A stretch of DNA of 64,000 nucleotides, taken from CAVYOD01 sp963770045. Lineage in GTDB: Bacteria; Acidobacteriota; Aminicenantia; Aminicenantales; CAVYOD01. The stretch covers positions 62,001-126,000 of the forward strand of contig CAVYOD010000023.1 of the NCBI GenBank assembly GCA_963770045.1, given 5' to 3'. The notes beneath the pieces were generated by a model that saw only the letters and a list, made by a program, of their open reading frames with translations, had not been told where the DNA came from and searched no databases. How positions within the stretch are numbered: the stretch's first letter is position 1; each line of letters opens with the position of its first letter. The position numbers and the translations under genes were made by a program. Positions 43,015-51,877 of the stretch are shown in pieces.

Positions 43015-43563
43015 ATGAAAAAAGTGCTTATTTTTTCGTTAGCTTGTTTTCTGGTTTTTGCCTTTCTGATTTCCTGCCGGGCAAAACCCAAGGAAGTCCC
43101 GCCGCCTCCCCCCCAGGCCAAGGAACAGCCCAAGGTTGAAAAAGTCGTGGAGCCGCCCGTCCAGAAACCGCAGATGACCGAAGAAGAGATCTTCATGTCA
43201 AAGTCGCTGGAACAGATCAACAAGGATCAGCCTCTCCAGATGATCCACTTTGACTACGACAAGTACTTTGTCCGGGACGATGCCAAGTCTATCCTCGAGA
43301 GCGATGCGGCCTGGCTCAAGAAGTTCCGGACGGTCAAGGTGCTGATCGAGGGCCACTGCGATGAGCGGGGAACGGAAGAATACAACTTGGCGCTGGGCGA
43401 AAAAAGAGCCAGGAGCACCCTTGATTATCTAGTCTCTCTCGGCATTCCCCAGGACAGGATGAAGATCATCTCCTACGGCAAGAGCCAGCTCTTAGACCAA
43501 GCCAACAATGAGACGGCTTGGGCCAGGAACAGAAGAGCCCAGTTCACGATCATCGAAAAATAA
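43015..43563 (+). CDS. pal: Peptidoglycan-associated lipoprotein Pal
   Basis: A 182-aa outer-membrane lipoprotein. The signal ends VFAFLISCRAK, where LISC is a good lipobox, followed by a proline-rich spacer (VPPPPPQAKEQ). The C-terminal ~110 residues are an OmpA-like domain: IHFDYDKYFVRDDAKSILE and LIEGHCDERGTEEYNLALGE with KRARSTLDYL, which bind meso-diaminopimelate peptidoglycan. It pairs with TolB. AGGAGG lies 4 bases before the ATG, and a consensus promoter sits upstream. Confidence 0.94.
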   Translation: MKKVLIFSLACFLVFAFLISCRAKPKEVPPPPPQAKEQPKVEKVVEPPVQKPQMTEEEIFMSKSLEQINKDQPLQMIHFDYDKYFVRDDAKSILESDAAWLKKFRTVKVLIEGHCDERGTEEYNLALGEKRARSTLDYLVSLGIPQDRMKIISYGKSQLLDQANNETAWARNRRAQFTIIEK

Positions 43564-43565
43564 CC

Positions 43566-44408
43566 GTGTCCAGAAAATTCCTGGGGGTGTTCCTCATTCT
43601 GTTTATGTCCCTGATCTCTCTGGGCGATGACAAAAGCAAAAAGGCCTATGAGCTCATCTACGAGGATGTCCAGCTCCTGAAGCAGAAGCTCCTGGACGTT
43701 GAAACGAAGATCGTTCGAAACGCCGAAGACCTGAAACAGGTCATTGTTCAGATCAAGGACCTCCAGGCACAGTTTCGACTCTTTCAGTCGGAACAATCGA
43801 ATTTTAAGGAAAACCTGAGGAATCTCCCCACCCAATACCAGGTCTTTCTGCAAAAACTCGAGGAGATGAACCAGCAGCTCATCAAGATCTCCGAGGATCT
43901 GATCACTCTGAAAGCCGGAGCGGCGGCGGCTCCTGGGCAGGGCGAGAAGGCCGAAAAACCGAAACCGGGGGAAAAAAAAGGCAAGCCGGCTGAGGAGAAA
44001 ACGCAGCCCCCTCTCCCTCCGTCTGTTTCTCCCCAGGAAGTGTATACCATGGCCTACTCGGATTATCTGAAGGGGAATTTCGACCTGGCCATCGAAGGTT
44101 TCAAACAGTACATCCAGCAATTCCGCGACAGTCCGCTGGCCGATAATTCCCTCTACTGGATCGGCGAGTGCTATTTCAGCCAGAAGAAATTCAAACAGGC
44201 CATCGACCAGTTCAACGAGCTGATCCTCAATTACCCCAACGGAGACAAGACCGCCGCGGCCTATCTCAAAAAGGGAATCAGCTTCATGGAGATGGGGAAA
44301 AAAGAAGAAGCCCTGGCCGTCTTCAAGCTTCTCATCAGCAAATACCCCCTCGATGAAGAAACCAAGATCGCTCAACAAAAAATCAAGGATCTTCAGTCTG
44401 AAAAATGA
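43566..44408 (+). CDS. cpoB: CpoB/YbgF-like periplasmic coordinator
   Basis: A 280-aa periplasmic protein. The GTG at 43566 begins a signal peptide (SRKFLGVFLILFMSLISLG) and is 2 bases after the pal stop; a longer reading into pal has no signal. A coiled coil (about 25-110, rich in QLLKQKLLDVE-like heptads) is followed by a Pro/Lys linker and tetratricopeptide repeats (YSDYLKGNFDLAIEGF, NSLYWIGECYFSQKKF, TAAAYLKKGISFMEMG). This is the layout of CpoB, which links Tol energy to peptidoglycan synthesis. Its stop overlaps the ssb start. Confidence 0.88.
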   Translation: MSRKFLGVFLILFMSLISLGDDKSKKAYELIYEDVQLLKQKLLDVETKIVRNAEDLKQVIVQIKDLQAQFRLFQSEQSNFKENLRNLPTQYQVFLQKLEEMNQQLIKISEDLITLKAGAAAAPGQGEKAEKPKPGEKKGKPAEEKTQPPLPPSVSPQEVYTMAYSDYLKGNFDLAIEGFKQYIQQFRDSPLADNSLYWIGECYFSQKKFKQAIDQFNELILNYPNGDKTAAAYLKKGISFMEMGKKEEALAVFKLLISKYPLDEETKIAQQKIKDLQSEK

Positions 44409-44866
44409 GAGATATCAACAGCCTCAACAAAGTCTTATTGATCGGCCGCCTCGGCGCGAAGCCGGAAATCCGGTACCTGGCTCAGAACGGACGGCGCGTC
44501 GCACGCTTCACACTGGCCACGAATGAGCGCCTGTTCAACCCGAACACCAACGAAAGCAAAGACCGGACCGAGTGGCATCGCGTGGTCGTGTGGGGGAAAC
44601 TGGCCGAGTTCTGCGAGAAGTACTTGACCCAGGGAAAACAGATTTATCTCGAAGGGAAACTGCGAACCCGGAGCTGGCAAGACAGGGATGGCAACAAAAG
44701 AACCACGACCGAAGTGGAGGCTCAAAACATCGTCCTGCTCGGCAGGCGCGAAGAAGGAACCGAAGAAGCCCCGACCGCCGAGCCCCTGCCCCAGGATTTC
44801 CCGAGCGGGGAGGAAACTCCCGCCGCGACCGAAGAAGGCGGAGGCGACGACGAAGTCCCGTTCTAG
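44405..44866 (+). CDS. ssb: Single-stranded DNA-binding protein
   Basis: A 153-aa SSB. The OB-fold starts NKVLLIGRLGAKPEIRY and continues RVARFTLATNERLF, EWHRVVVWGKLAEFCEKYL and GKQIYLEGKLRTRSWQD, all conserved. A Pro/Glu/Gly-rich tail ends in DDEVPF, the acidic tip that recruits repair and replication partners. It overlaps cpoB by 4 bases, an unusual placement downstream of the Tol-Pal genes, so it may be transcribed from the pal promoter. Confidence 0.95.
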   Translation: MRDINSLNKVLLIGRLGAKPEIRYLAQNGRRVARFTLATNERLFNPNTNESKDRTEWHRVVVWGKLAEFCEKYLTQGKQIYLEGKLRTRSWQDRDGNKRTTTEVEAQNIVLLGRREEGTEEAPTAEPLPQDFPSGEETPAATEEGGGDDEVPF

Positions 44867-44883
44867 GGAGGGGACGCCAGCGG

Positions 44884-45267
44884 ATGACCGCCCGAAAAAG
44901 AGAACCCGAGCGCCGGTTTCGGGGGAAAATCGTCGAAGACATCAGGCCCTGGGGAAAATTCCGTTCTTATCCCCGCCGCAACGTCTGCAGCATCAAGGTC
45001 ATCACCGTCAATCCGCAAGGGGCCATTTCTCTGCAATACCACCGCCGTCGCGACGAGTGCTGGATCGTCTTGGACCGGGGCCTGGAAGTGACGGTGGGGG
45101 AAAGAATCTGGCGACCGCGCAAGAATGAGGAAATCTTTGTCCCTCAGCGGACTCCCCACCGGCTCCGCTGCGTCGGCCGGCAACCTGGCCGGGTGATGGA
45201 AATCTGGATCGGGAAATCCTCTGAATCCGATATCGTCCGACTCCAAGATGTCTATGGACGAACCTAG
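44884..45267 (+). CDS. Mannose-6-phosphate isomerase type II-like cupin
   Basis: A 127-aa single-domain cupin resembling the C-terminal isomerase domain of ManC (GMP/PMI) proteins. RPWGKFRSYPRRNVCSIKVI, LQYHRRRDECWIVLDRG and EEIFVPQRTPHRL are the ordered motifs; the histidines and glutamates fit a metal site. Stand-alone forms may isomerise mannose 6-phosphate or bind sugar phosphates. The ATG at 44884 is 17 bases after the ssb stop with GGAGGGG upstream, so it is co-transcribed. A link to the mannose-type glycan genes elsewhere in the window is inference. Confidence 0.82.
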   Translation: MTARKREPERRFRGKIVEDIRPWGKFRSYPRRNVCSIKVITVNPQGAISLQYHRRRDECWIVLDRGLEVTVGERIWRPRKNEEIFVPQRTPHRLRCVGRQPGRVMEIWIGKSSESDIVRLQDVYGRT

Positions 45268-45364
45268 TGTGCCCTGAGCAGTGAGCTATAAAGGGTAAGG
45301 AGTAAGCGGTGAGGAGTAAGGGATTTTTTAATTTTGCCCCTTACTCCTGACCTCTTACCCCTCA
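45268..45364. repeat. Palindromic intergenic repeat, copy H (heptad inner arms)
   Basis: GTAAGGAGTAAGCGGTGAGG with AGTAAGGG (45295-45322) and the inverse CCCCTTACTCCTGACCTCTT with ACCCCTCACT (45336-45365) flank a short A/T centre. The units have a 7-base period. They can fold into a strong imperfect hairpin between the convergent cupin and ptsI genes, so a two-way terminator is possible. Confidence 0.7.
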
Positions 45365-45372
45365 CTTTATTA

Positions 45373-47136
45373 TTAGCTCGTCGGTCCCATCAAGAATACG
45401 CCGGGGTATTTCACCAGGATCTCTTCAATGACGTATTCCTCGATCGCCTGAGCGGTGTTCAATTTCAGGGCGCCCTGGATCACCTTTTCCACCGTCCTCG
45501 AGTCGACCGAGCGGAGGGCCTTCTTGAACTTGGGAATGAAGATCGGGTTCATGCTGAATTTTCTCAACCCGAAGCCGAGCAAGAAAAGCGCCGACAGAGG
45601 ATCGGCCGCCATCTCTCCGCAGACCGTAACATCTTTACCCGCCTTGAGGGCCGCTTTTATGATGAAGCGGATGAGCCTGAGCACCGAAGGGTGGAGGGGT
45701 TTATAGAGGTAGGAGACGTACTCATTGGAACGGTCTACGGCCAAATAATATTGAATGAGGTCGTTCGTCCCGATGCTGAGATAATCCACATGCTCAGCGA
45801 GTATGTCGGCGACCGCGGCCGCAGCTGGAACTTCGATCATGATTCCCAGCGGGATGTGCTCATCAAATTTGACCTTGTGATCGCGGAGCCCCTGCTTCAC
45901 TTCCTCAAAAAGATGTTTGACTTCCAGAATCTCCTCGAGCTCCGTGACCATGGGGATGAGGACCCTCATGTTGCCCAGGGCGCTGGCCCTCAAAATAGCC
46001 CGGAGTTGGGTCATGAACAGATCCTTGTTGCGGAGGGAAAAACGGATCGCCCTCAGCCCAAGGGCAGGGTTGGGCTCTTTCTCGATATTCAGTTGGGGCA
46101 GGGCCTTTTCGCCCCCGATGTCGATCGTCCGAATGTACACCGGAGCGGGATAGGCTTCCTTGGCGATCCTGGAATAGACCGCAAAATGATCGTCTTCGGT
46201 GGGAAGGAGGGAACCCCGGAGGTAGAGGAATTCAGACCTGAAGAGTCCGATTCCTTCCGCCCCGTAAGAGAATGCGTTATTCACCTCCTCAGGCAGCTCG
46301 ATGTTGGCCAGAGGATAGAATTTTTCGCCGTCCAGGGTCGCCGAGGGCAGCCGGGCGGTTTTTTGCAGGTCCTTCCGGTAAGTGTTGTATTTCTCCCGCT
46401 TGCTGGCGAATTCCTTCCGGACGGCCAGAGGAGGATTGACGATGATCTCACCGTTGGTGCCGTCCACGATCAGACAGTCCCCATTCTTGACGATCTGGGT
46501 CAGGTTGTGGAGGCCGACCACGGCGGGGAGGTTCAGGGACCGCGCCAGGATCGCCGTATGGGACGTCTGCCCGCCCATGTCCATAGCCACCCCCAGGATC
46601 GTACCCCGGCTGAGCCTGGAGGCCGCCTCCGAGGGGAGAAGTTCATGGGCGACTAATATCTTGTCGGCTTCATCCGTTTCTTTGGCCTTTTTCCTGGCCT
46701 CCAGATTCCGATAGACCTTGGCCAGAACATCGGAGATATCCGATTTCCTCTGCCTGAAATACTCATCGTTGATCGCCTCGAAGACTCTCAAATACTTGTT
46801 ATTGATCTGGGAGAGAGCCCACTCTGTCTTCACCCTGTCTTCGCGGATGATCCTTTCCAGGCTCGCCAGCAGGGATTTATCCTGAAGGATAAGAAGGTGG
46901 GCGTCGAAGATAAAGGCGTGTTCGTCCCCCATCTTCTTTTTGATCTCCCCTTTGATCTTGACCAGCTCCGCCCTGGTCCGGGCGATGGCCCTTTTCATCC
47001 GCCGGAGCTCGTTATCAACCCGGCGGGAGGAGATGGTCTCTTTTCTTCCCGTGAAGATAACACGCGCGGAGAGCCGGACTTCGCCCATGGCGATCCCCGG
47101 AGAAACGCCGATCCCTCTCAGCCGGATGATGTCCAT
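45373..47136 (-). CDS. ptsI: PTS enzyme I
   Basis: A 587-aa phosphoenolpyruvate-protein phosphotransferase, the first PTS step. IRLRGIGVSPGIAMGEV opens the family, GGQTSHTAILARSLNLPAVV holds the phosphorylated His, and the PEP-binding TIM barrel has FRSEFLYLRG, MIEVPAA and VCGEMAADPLSALFLLG with the catalytic Cys. Length is normal. It is last in the EIIA(Man)-HPr-EI set. No EIIB or EIIC transporter gene is present here, so the chain may serve regulation rather than sugar uptake. Confidence 0.94.
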   Translation of the reverse strand: MDIIRLRGIGVSPGIAMGEVRLSARVIFTGRKETISSRRVDNELRRMKRAIARTRAELVKIKGEIKKKMGDEHAFIFDAHLLILQDKSLLASLERIIREDRVKTEWALSQINNKYLRVFEAINDEYFRQRKSDISDVLAKVYRNLEARKKAKETDEADKILVAHELLPSEAASRLSRGTILGVAMDMGGQTSHTAILARSLNLPAVVGLHNLTQIVKNGDCLIVDGTNGEIIVNPPLAVRKEFASKREKYNTYRKDLQKTARLPSATLDGEKFYPLANIELPEEVNNAFSYGAEGIGLFRSEFLYLRGSLLPTEDDHFAVYSRIAKEAYPAPVYIRTIDIGGEKALPQLNIEKEPNPALGLRAIRFSLRNKDLFMTQLRAILRASALGNMRVLIPMVTELEEILEVKHLFEEVKQGLRDHKVKFDEHIPLGIMIEVPAAAAVADILAEHVDYLSIGTNDLIQYYLAVDRSNEYVSYLYKPLHPSVLRLIRFIIKAALKAGKDVTVCGEMAADPLSALFLLGFGLRKFSMNPIFIPKFKKALRSVDSRTVEKVIQGALKLNTAQAIEEYVIEEILVKYPGVFLMGPTS

Positions 47137-47142
47137 GCGCCG

Positions 47143-47412
47143 CTATTCTCTCTCCTCGAATTTGTTGTCGATCAGAGCGACCAGAGCGCCGCAGGCCGCG
47201 TCCTCGTCCTTGCCCGAGATCTTGAGCTCGATCTGGCTGCCCTGTGTGGCCGCAAGGGTGAGGATCCCGAGGATGCTCTTGCCGTCGATCTCGCTCCCGT
47301 CCTTGACGATCTTCACCAGCGAACTGAAGCGATTGGCCAGGTTGACGAACTTCACCGCGGCCCTGGCATGCAGTCCCAGCTTGTTCTTGATGGTCACTTT
47401 TCTCTTGATCAT
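47143..47412 (-). CDS. ptsH: Phosphocarrier protein HPr
   Basis: An 89-aa HPr. NKLGLHARAAVKFVNLANRF holds the phosphorylated His15, and GKSILGILTLAA contains Ser46, the site that HPr kinase modifies. Both sites are therefore intact. It takes phosphate from enzyme I (encoded 6 bases downstream) and can pass it to the EIIA(Man)-type protein encoded just upstream or to PtsN. The presence of Ser46 fits the hprK gene found about 1.4 kb upstream in the same orientation. Confidence 0.94.
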   Translation of the reverse strand: MIKRKVTIKNKLGLHARAAVKFVNLANRFSSLVKIVKDGSEIDGKSILGILTLAATQGSQIELKISGKDEDAACGALVALIDNKFEERE

Positions 47413-47426
47413 CGGCCGTCGGTCCC

Positions 47427-47831
47427 TCAGTGTTTGGAGCTGAGCAGAGCGCTGGCCAGGTGGATGTTCTTCTTCCCCTGGTCGACAACCTTTCTGGCGA
47501 CATCTTTGAGATTGTTGCTTCTCTGGAGCGAGACAAATTTGATCAGCATGGGAAGATTCACTCCGGTGATGATCTCGATATGGTCGTCTTTCAGAAAACC
47601 AAAGCTGAGGTTGGAGGGGGTTCCACCGAACATATCGGTAAAAATCAAGACGCCGTTCTTCTGATCGACTCTTTTCAGGCTGGAGTTGATCTTTTTCTTG
47701 GATTCTTCCACATCATCATACCAGCCGATGGAGATAGCTTCGATGTTGGGAGCCTCTCCCAGAATGATCGTCAGGGCGTTGAGCAATTCCTCAGCCAGCT
47801 TCCCGTGTGAGACTATGATCCCGCCGATCAT
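47427..47831 (-). CDS. PTS mannose-family EIIA domain protein
   Basis: A 134-aa single-domain EIIA of the mannose/fructose family. GIIVSHGKLAEELLNALTII places the phosphorylated His at position 9, and FTDMFGGTPSNLSFGFL is the second conserved motif. No EIIB, EIIC or EIID genes accompany it, so it is likely a regulatory acceptor as in proteobacterial PtsN-linked systems. It starts a three-gene unit with HPr and enzyme I and is separated from rapZ by a copy of the intergenic repeat. Confidence 0.9.
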   Translation of the reverse strand: MIGGIIVSHGKLAEELLNALTIILGEAPNIEAISIGWYDDVEESKKKINSSLKRVDQKNGVLIFTDMFGGTPSNLSFGFLKDDHIEIITGVNLPMLIKFVSLQRSNNLKDVARKVVDQGKKNIHLASALLSSKH

Positions 47832-47849
47832 CTTGCACTCTCCGCGTTC

Positions 47850-47937
47850 GTCATGTTCGTCGCGTCGATCGCATCGATGATTATTTTTTGTGCTGACTTT
47901 TTACCCCTCACTCCTCACCCCTGACTCCTCACTTTCT
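47850..47937. repeat. Palindromic intergenic repeat, copy I (half element)
   Basis: TCGTC-like units at 47848-47871 are followed by an A/T stretch and five 7-base units in ACCCCTCACTCCTCACCCCT and GACTCCTCACTTT (47905-47933). Only the right inner arm is well kept. It separates rapZ from the EIIA-HPr-EI genes. Confidence 0.6.
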
Positions 47938-48794
47938 TATTTGAACATATCCCGGTGATAGATTTTACTATGATAGCCGTGCTTGTGAAAGTACCCGTTC
48001 AATTTTTCCGCGATCACCACGGACCTGTGCTTTCCCCCCGTGCAGCCGACGGCGATGGTCAGATAACTCTTGCCTTCGTCCAGGAATTTGGGAATCAGAA
48101 AGCCCAGGAAACGAGTCAGCTCGGCCAGGAAGGACTGGGTCTCCGGAGATTTGAGGACAAAGTCCCTGACCAGGCGGTTGTTTCCAGTCTTTTCTCTGAG
48201 GGCCTCCTCATAAAAGGGATTGGGAAGGAAACGTGTATCAAAGACGAGGTCTGATTCTATGGGCAGACCGTATTTGTAGCCGAAGCTGACAAGAACGATC
48301 TGGAGGCGGGGGCCCTTTCGCTTGGAAAACCGCCGCATCAGCAATTCCTTGAGCTGGGAGACCGTGGAGGCCGAGGTATCGATGACTTCATCCGACATCT
48401 TCTTGATCTCTGCCAACCGCCTGCGCTCGAGGCGAACGCCTTCCAGGACGGACTTCTTCTTGGTCAGGGGATGGGGCCGGCGGCTCTCGCTGAACCGTTT
48501 CACCAGGGCTTCGTCGGAAGCCTCCAGGAAGATCAACCGGGGGGATATTTTTTTGTTGATCTCCCTCCAGACGAGAGGAAACTTGCTCAGGAAACCCGGC
48601 TCCCGGATGTCGACGACCAGGGCCACGCGCTCGATCTCGACTTCTTCCCTGAGCCACAGGTCGACGAAGCTCGGGATCAGCTTGGCCGGCAGATTGTCCA
48701 CGCAGTAGTAGCCCAGGTCCTCGAGGAAATGGCTGACCGCGGTTTTCCCCGACCCGGATAGCCCGGTGATGATGAGGAACCTGTCATCTTTCAC
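47937..48794 (-). CDS. rapZ: RapZ-type nucleotide-binding RNase adaptor
   Basis: A 285-aa protein of the YvcJ/RapZ family. ITGLSGSGKTAVSHFLEDLG is the N-terminal P-loop, YYCVDNLPAKLIPSF the next conserved block, and the C-terminal domain has VSFGYKYGLP, DTRFLPNP and VGCTGGKHRSVVIAEKL, the RNA/metabolite-binding part. In E. coli RapZ senses glucosamine-6-phosphate and steers RNase E to GlmZ; whether that holds here is unknown. It starts 21 bases after hprK, in the standard rpoN-hpf-ptsN-hprK-rapZ order. Confidence 0.93.
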   Translation of the reverse strand: MKDDRFLIITGLSGSGKTAVSHFLEDLGYYCVDNLPAKLIPSFVDLWLREEVEIERVALVVDIREPGFLSKFPLVWREINKKISPRLIFLEASDEALVKRFSESRRPHPLTKKKSVLEGVRLERRRLAEIKKMSDEVIDTSASTVSQLKELLMRRFSKRKGPRLQIVLVSFGYKYGLPIESDLVFDTRFLPNPFYEEALREKTGNNRLVRDFVLKSPETQSFLAELTRFLGFLIPKFLDEGKSYLTIAVGCTGGKHRSVVIAEKLNGYFHKHGYHSKIYHRDMFK

Positions 48795-48815
48795 AGACAG
48801 ACCTTCCTTTCGGGC

Positions 48816-49365
48816 TCACGACAAAGCCCGCTCGAGCTTTTTCATGATCTCCTGGGACGCATGGTAACCCCTCAACCTGAGCAGATGGACTTTGCAGGCG
48901 ACCTCGATCAGGGTGGCGATATTCCGGCCGGGAGCAACGGGAATGTTCAATTGCGGGGTCCCGACCCCCAAGATCTTGATATCTTCGGGGAACTTCAGGC
49001 CGAGCCGGTCGTATTCTCTGCGGTGATGCCATTTCTTGAGCCTGATGATCAAATCGATCGGAGCCTGGCGGAGGATCGACTTGGCGCCAAAGATCTCCTT
49101 GATGTTGATGATGCCCAGGCCCCGGATCTCCATAAAATTATGGCTCAGGGAGGGTGATTTCCCGGTCAAGCGGCCGGTAGCCGTCTTCCGAACAAGAACC
49201 ACGTCATCGGAAATGAACTTGTGCCCCCGGGCGATGAGCTCCAGGGAGCTTTCGCTCTTCCCGATTCCACTGTCTCCCCGGATGAGCGCACCCAGCCCAA
49301 AGATCTGAAGAAGCTCCCCTGAAATCGTCGTCTGTTCCGGTTCGCGGCTTCCCTTTTTTACTCAT
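48816..49365 (-). CDS. hprK: HPr kinase/phosphorylase, catalytic-domain-only form, one frame break
   Basis: A short HprK of about 182 aa against about 310 in Firmicutes. ALIRGDSGIGKSESSLELI is the P-loop, GHKFISDDVVLV follows, and MEIRGLGIINIKEIFGA is the family signature, so the catalytic half is complete while the N-terminal domain is absent. The ATG at 49363-49365 overlaps the ptsN stop, and a run of T and C (49351-49359 on plus) breaks the frame after MSKKG; one base fewer joins it to SREPEQTTISGELLQIFGLG. Short HprK forms are known in Alphaproteobacteria. It should phosphorylate HPr at Ser46. Confidence 0.82.
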
Positions 49366-49837
49366 CGAGTTTCTGTTCTTCCAGCCGGATAACCTCTAGC
49401 ATGGGCTGCGGACGCGCCGCCTGCAGAATCTTCTTGCCGAGAGCTCCCGCTTTCCGAACCAGATGGGCAATCGTGGCCAGGATCTGAAGACTGCTGCCAG
49501 GGTCCTCCGGGGCGGCGATCACCAGAAAGAAGATGTGAACCGGTTTCCCGTCAACCGATTCAAAATCCACGCCTTTCCGCGAAACACCCAACATGACCAG
49601 CGGGTTTTTCAGCCCCGCGAACTTGCAGTGGGGGATGGCCACACCCTCGCCGATGGCCGTGCTTCCCAATTTTTCTCTCTCGAGAAGCTTGGCATACAGC
49701 TCTTTGTCCTCGGCGACCCGATTCGTTTTTTTCAGAAAATCAACCATCTCCTGGAGCGAGCTCTCCACTTTTCTTGATCTGAGGTCCGGGATGATCATGC
49801 CCTCGGCCAGAAAATCGGATAGCTTCACGCTTGACAC
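49358..49837 (-). CDS. ptsN: PTS fructose/nitrogen-type EIIA (PtsN)
   Basis: A 159-aa EIIA(Ntr)-like protein. STAIGEGVAIPHCKFAGLKN carries the phosphorylated His, and GKPVHIFFLVIAAPEDPGSS is the following core motif. It has no linked membrane component. PtsN proteins regulate potassium transport, nitrogen control and envelope functions by phosphorylation state. It begins 9 bases after hpf and overlaps hprK by 8 bases, in the conserved sigma-54 operon. Confidence 0.93.
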   Translation of the reverse strand: MSSVKLSDFLAEGMIIPDLRSRKVESSLQEMVDFLKKTNRVAEDKELYAKLLEREKLGSTAIGEGVAIPHCKFAGLKNPLVMLGVSRKGVDFESVDGKPVHIFFLVIAAPEDPGSSLQILATIAHLVRKAGALGKKILQAARPQPMLEVIRLEEQKLDE

Positions 49838-49846
49838 CCCAGAGGA

Positions 49847-50372
49847 TTATTCCGGCTCCACCAAACCATAGTTTCCGTCCTTGCGCCGGTACAGGACCGC
49901 CCATTTTTCTGTGCCGGGTCTCCGGAAAACGAAGACGTCCCTCTTTTCCACGTCGAACTGGACCAGGGCCTCTTCGAGAGCCATGGGCTTGAGAGAAAAA
50001 TCCCGGCGTCCGGACAACCCTCTTCTCGGTCTCGCCCGGCTCGGAAACATAGGGGATCTCCTTCGTCACCCGGCTGCTCCGCCGTTTCCTCTCCCTGAAT
50101 TTTTCCCGTTCTTTTTTGATCTTCTTTTCCAGGCTGTCAAAGGCCCGGTTGAGCGAGTTCAACATCTCCGGAGTCTCTTCGACCACGAACAGGCTCGCCC
50201 CTTTGGCCTTGACGTAAATTTCGGCCTTGTGCCTGTTGCGTTCCACCGAGCAGATGACATCCACTTCCAGGACCGACCCCATCAATTTTTCCAACGAGTT
50301 GAGACGTTTCTCGCAGTACTGCCTCAGCTCCGGGGTCAGAGTCATCTGGCGGGCCGTGAAATGAACGTTCAT
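49847..50372 (-). CDS. hpf: Ribosome hibernation promoting factor, long form, one frame break
   Basis: About 175 aa. The N-terminal domain (NVHFTARQMTLTPELRQYCE, VICSVERNRHKAEIYVKAKG) binds the 30S decoding centre, and the C-terminal domain (KPMALEEALVQFDVEKRDVF, FRRPGTEKWAVLYRRKDGNY) dimerises ribosomes into 100S particles. A surplus base near 50005 breaks the frame between RRVVRT-like sequence and RDFSLKPMALEE; removing one base restores the normal long-HPF length. The start overlaps the rpoN stop (ATGA). Confidence 0.88.
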
Positions 50373-51847
50373 GAGCTGCCCTCCATGACAAATTTTCTTT
50401 TCCGGATATGAGAAGGAAGAATCTTGAGCTGTTTTCTGTACTTGGCGATCGTGCGCCGGGCTATCTTCAGGTTCTCTTTGGCCAAGAGCTCCCCGATCTC
50501 GATGTCGCTCAGGGGGCGGTTCCGATCCTCGTTTTCAACGAGTTTTTTGATTTTCTCTTTGATCCTGAGGGAAGAAATCTCCTCGCCATAATCCCCGACC
50601 AGGGATTTGTGGAAGAAATACTTCAGCGAAAAGACGCCGCGCGGGGTCGTGAGATACTTGTTGGCGACGACGCGGCCGACCGTGGATTCGTGGACGCCGA
50701 TCTCCTGGGCGATCTCCATCAGAGTCAGAGGTTTTATATAGTCCAGGCCTTTCTCCAAGAAATCCTGCTGCTTGTCGACGATATACTTCGCCACCTTAAA
50801 TATGGTCTGGTCCCGCTGGTTCAGGCTTCTCAGGAACCAGAGTGCTTTCTTCATCTTGTCCTTGAGGAAGCGGTGGGCTTCAGGGTTGTCCTTCGACGTC
50901 GTCGCCAGGAGCTTCTTGTAATAGCTGCTGATCCGGAGCCGCGGCAACCCCTCGTCATTCAGGACAACCTTGTATTCGTTCCCTTCCTTGGTCACTAGAA
51001 TGTCCGGGACGACGTAAAAGGTCCTTTCCTGGCTGTACTTACGCCCCGGCGTCGGGTCTAGGGCTTTGATGATCTCGATATGGTATTTGACCTCGGAGAG
51101 CGGGATCTGCAGGGCCTTGGCCAATTGAGAAAAATCCGATTTTTCGAGAAGCGGGAGGTATTGGGTGACAAGGGTTCTCGTCGTCTCGTTGGTCGTCTGC
51201 AGATAATCCATCTGGGCAAGCAGGGCTTCCCGCAGGTCCAGGCTTCCCACCCCGACCGGATCGAAAACCTTGATCTTTTCGCGGACCTCGTTGACTCTTT
51301 CAACCGTGACCTGGCACAGCCTGGCGATTTCCTCGACCGGAGTGCTGAGATATCCGTCTTCGTTGATGTTGCCGATGATCTGCTGAGAGATTTCCCGGTC
51401 TTTCGGGTCAAAAAAAGTGAGGTTGGCCTGCCAGTTCAGGTGGTCCCAGAGGGAGGGCGTCTTGGACAGGAAGTTCTCAATCGACGGAATCTCCTTCCTC
51501 CCGACGATGGAGGGACGAAAGCCGTCCCCGAAATATTCCTGAAAGTGCGATTCGAAGTCAGCCTCGTTCTGATATTCAGCATCCTGATCCTGGGGGTTGT
51601 CCCGCATTTTTTCAAGCTGCTTCTCCAGCTCACTCCTCTCTTTCGGTTTTTTCCCGTTGCCCTCCTTGACCTGCCTCTGGAAGGTCTCCTCCTCCAGCTC
51701 GATGACGGGATTCTGAGAGATCTCGGAGTCGATGATCTCGATGAGCTCCAGGTTGGTGAGAGGGAGGAGCCTGATCGCTTGCTGCAGGGCAGGGGCCAGG
51801 ATCAGTTTCTGAACCTGTCTCTGGTCGAGCCTCTGCTTCATCACCAT
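50369..51847 (-). CDS. rpoN: RNA polymerase sigma-54 factor
   Basis: A 492-aa sigma-54. Region I is Gln/Leu-rich (LILAPALQQAIRLLPLTNLE), an acidic region II follows, and region III includes a core-binding part (IIGNINEDGYLSTPVEEI). The helix-turn-helix has GVHESTVGRVVANKYL, and ARRTIAKYRKQLKILPS near the C-terminus is the RpoN box that reads the -24 element. It needs an AAA+ enhancer-binding protein, none of which is in the window. It follows lptB by 30 bases and overlaps hpf. Confidence 0.95.
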   Translation of the reverse strand: MVMKQRLDQRQVQKLILAPALQQAIRLLPLTNLELIEIIDSEISQNPVIELEEETFQRQVKEGNGKKPKERSELEKQLEKMRDNPQDQDAEYQNEADFESHFQEYFGDGFRPSIVGRKEIPSIENFLSKTPSLWDHLNWQANLTFFDPKDREISQQIIGNINEDGYLSTPVEEIARLCQVTVERVNEVREKIKVFDPVGVGSLDLREALLAQMDYLQTTNETTRTLVTQYLPLLEKSDFSQLAKALQIPLSEVKYHIEIIKALDPTPGRKYSQERTFYVVPDILVTKEGNEYKVVLNDEGLPRLRISSYYKKLLATTSKDNPEAHRFLKDKMKKALWFLRSLNQRDQTIFKVAKYIVDKQQDFLEKGLDYIKPLTLMEIAQEIGVHESTVGRVVANKYLTTPRGVFSLKYFFHKSLVGDYGEEISSLRIKEKIKKLVENEDRNRPLSDIEIGELLAKENLKIARRTIAKYRKQLKILPSHIRKRKFVMEGSS

Positions 51848-51877
51848 GGTCTTAACGCGATATCACTTATTCTATCA

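Noticed and set aside
45334..46656. A 440-codon open frame on the plus strand
   Set aside because: It lies antisense to ptsI, which has all enzyme I motifs; the frame shows no family features.
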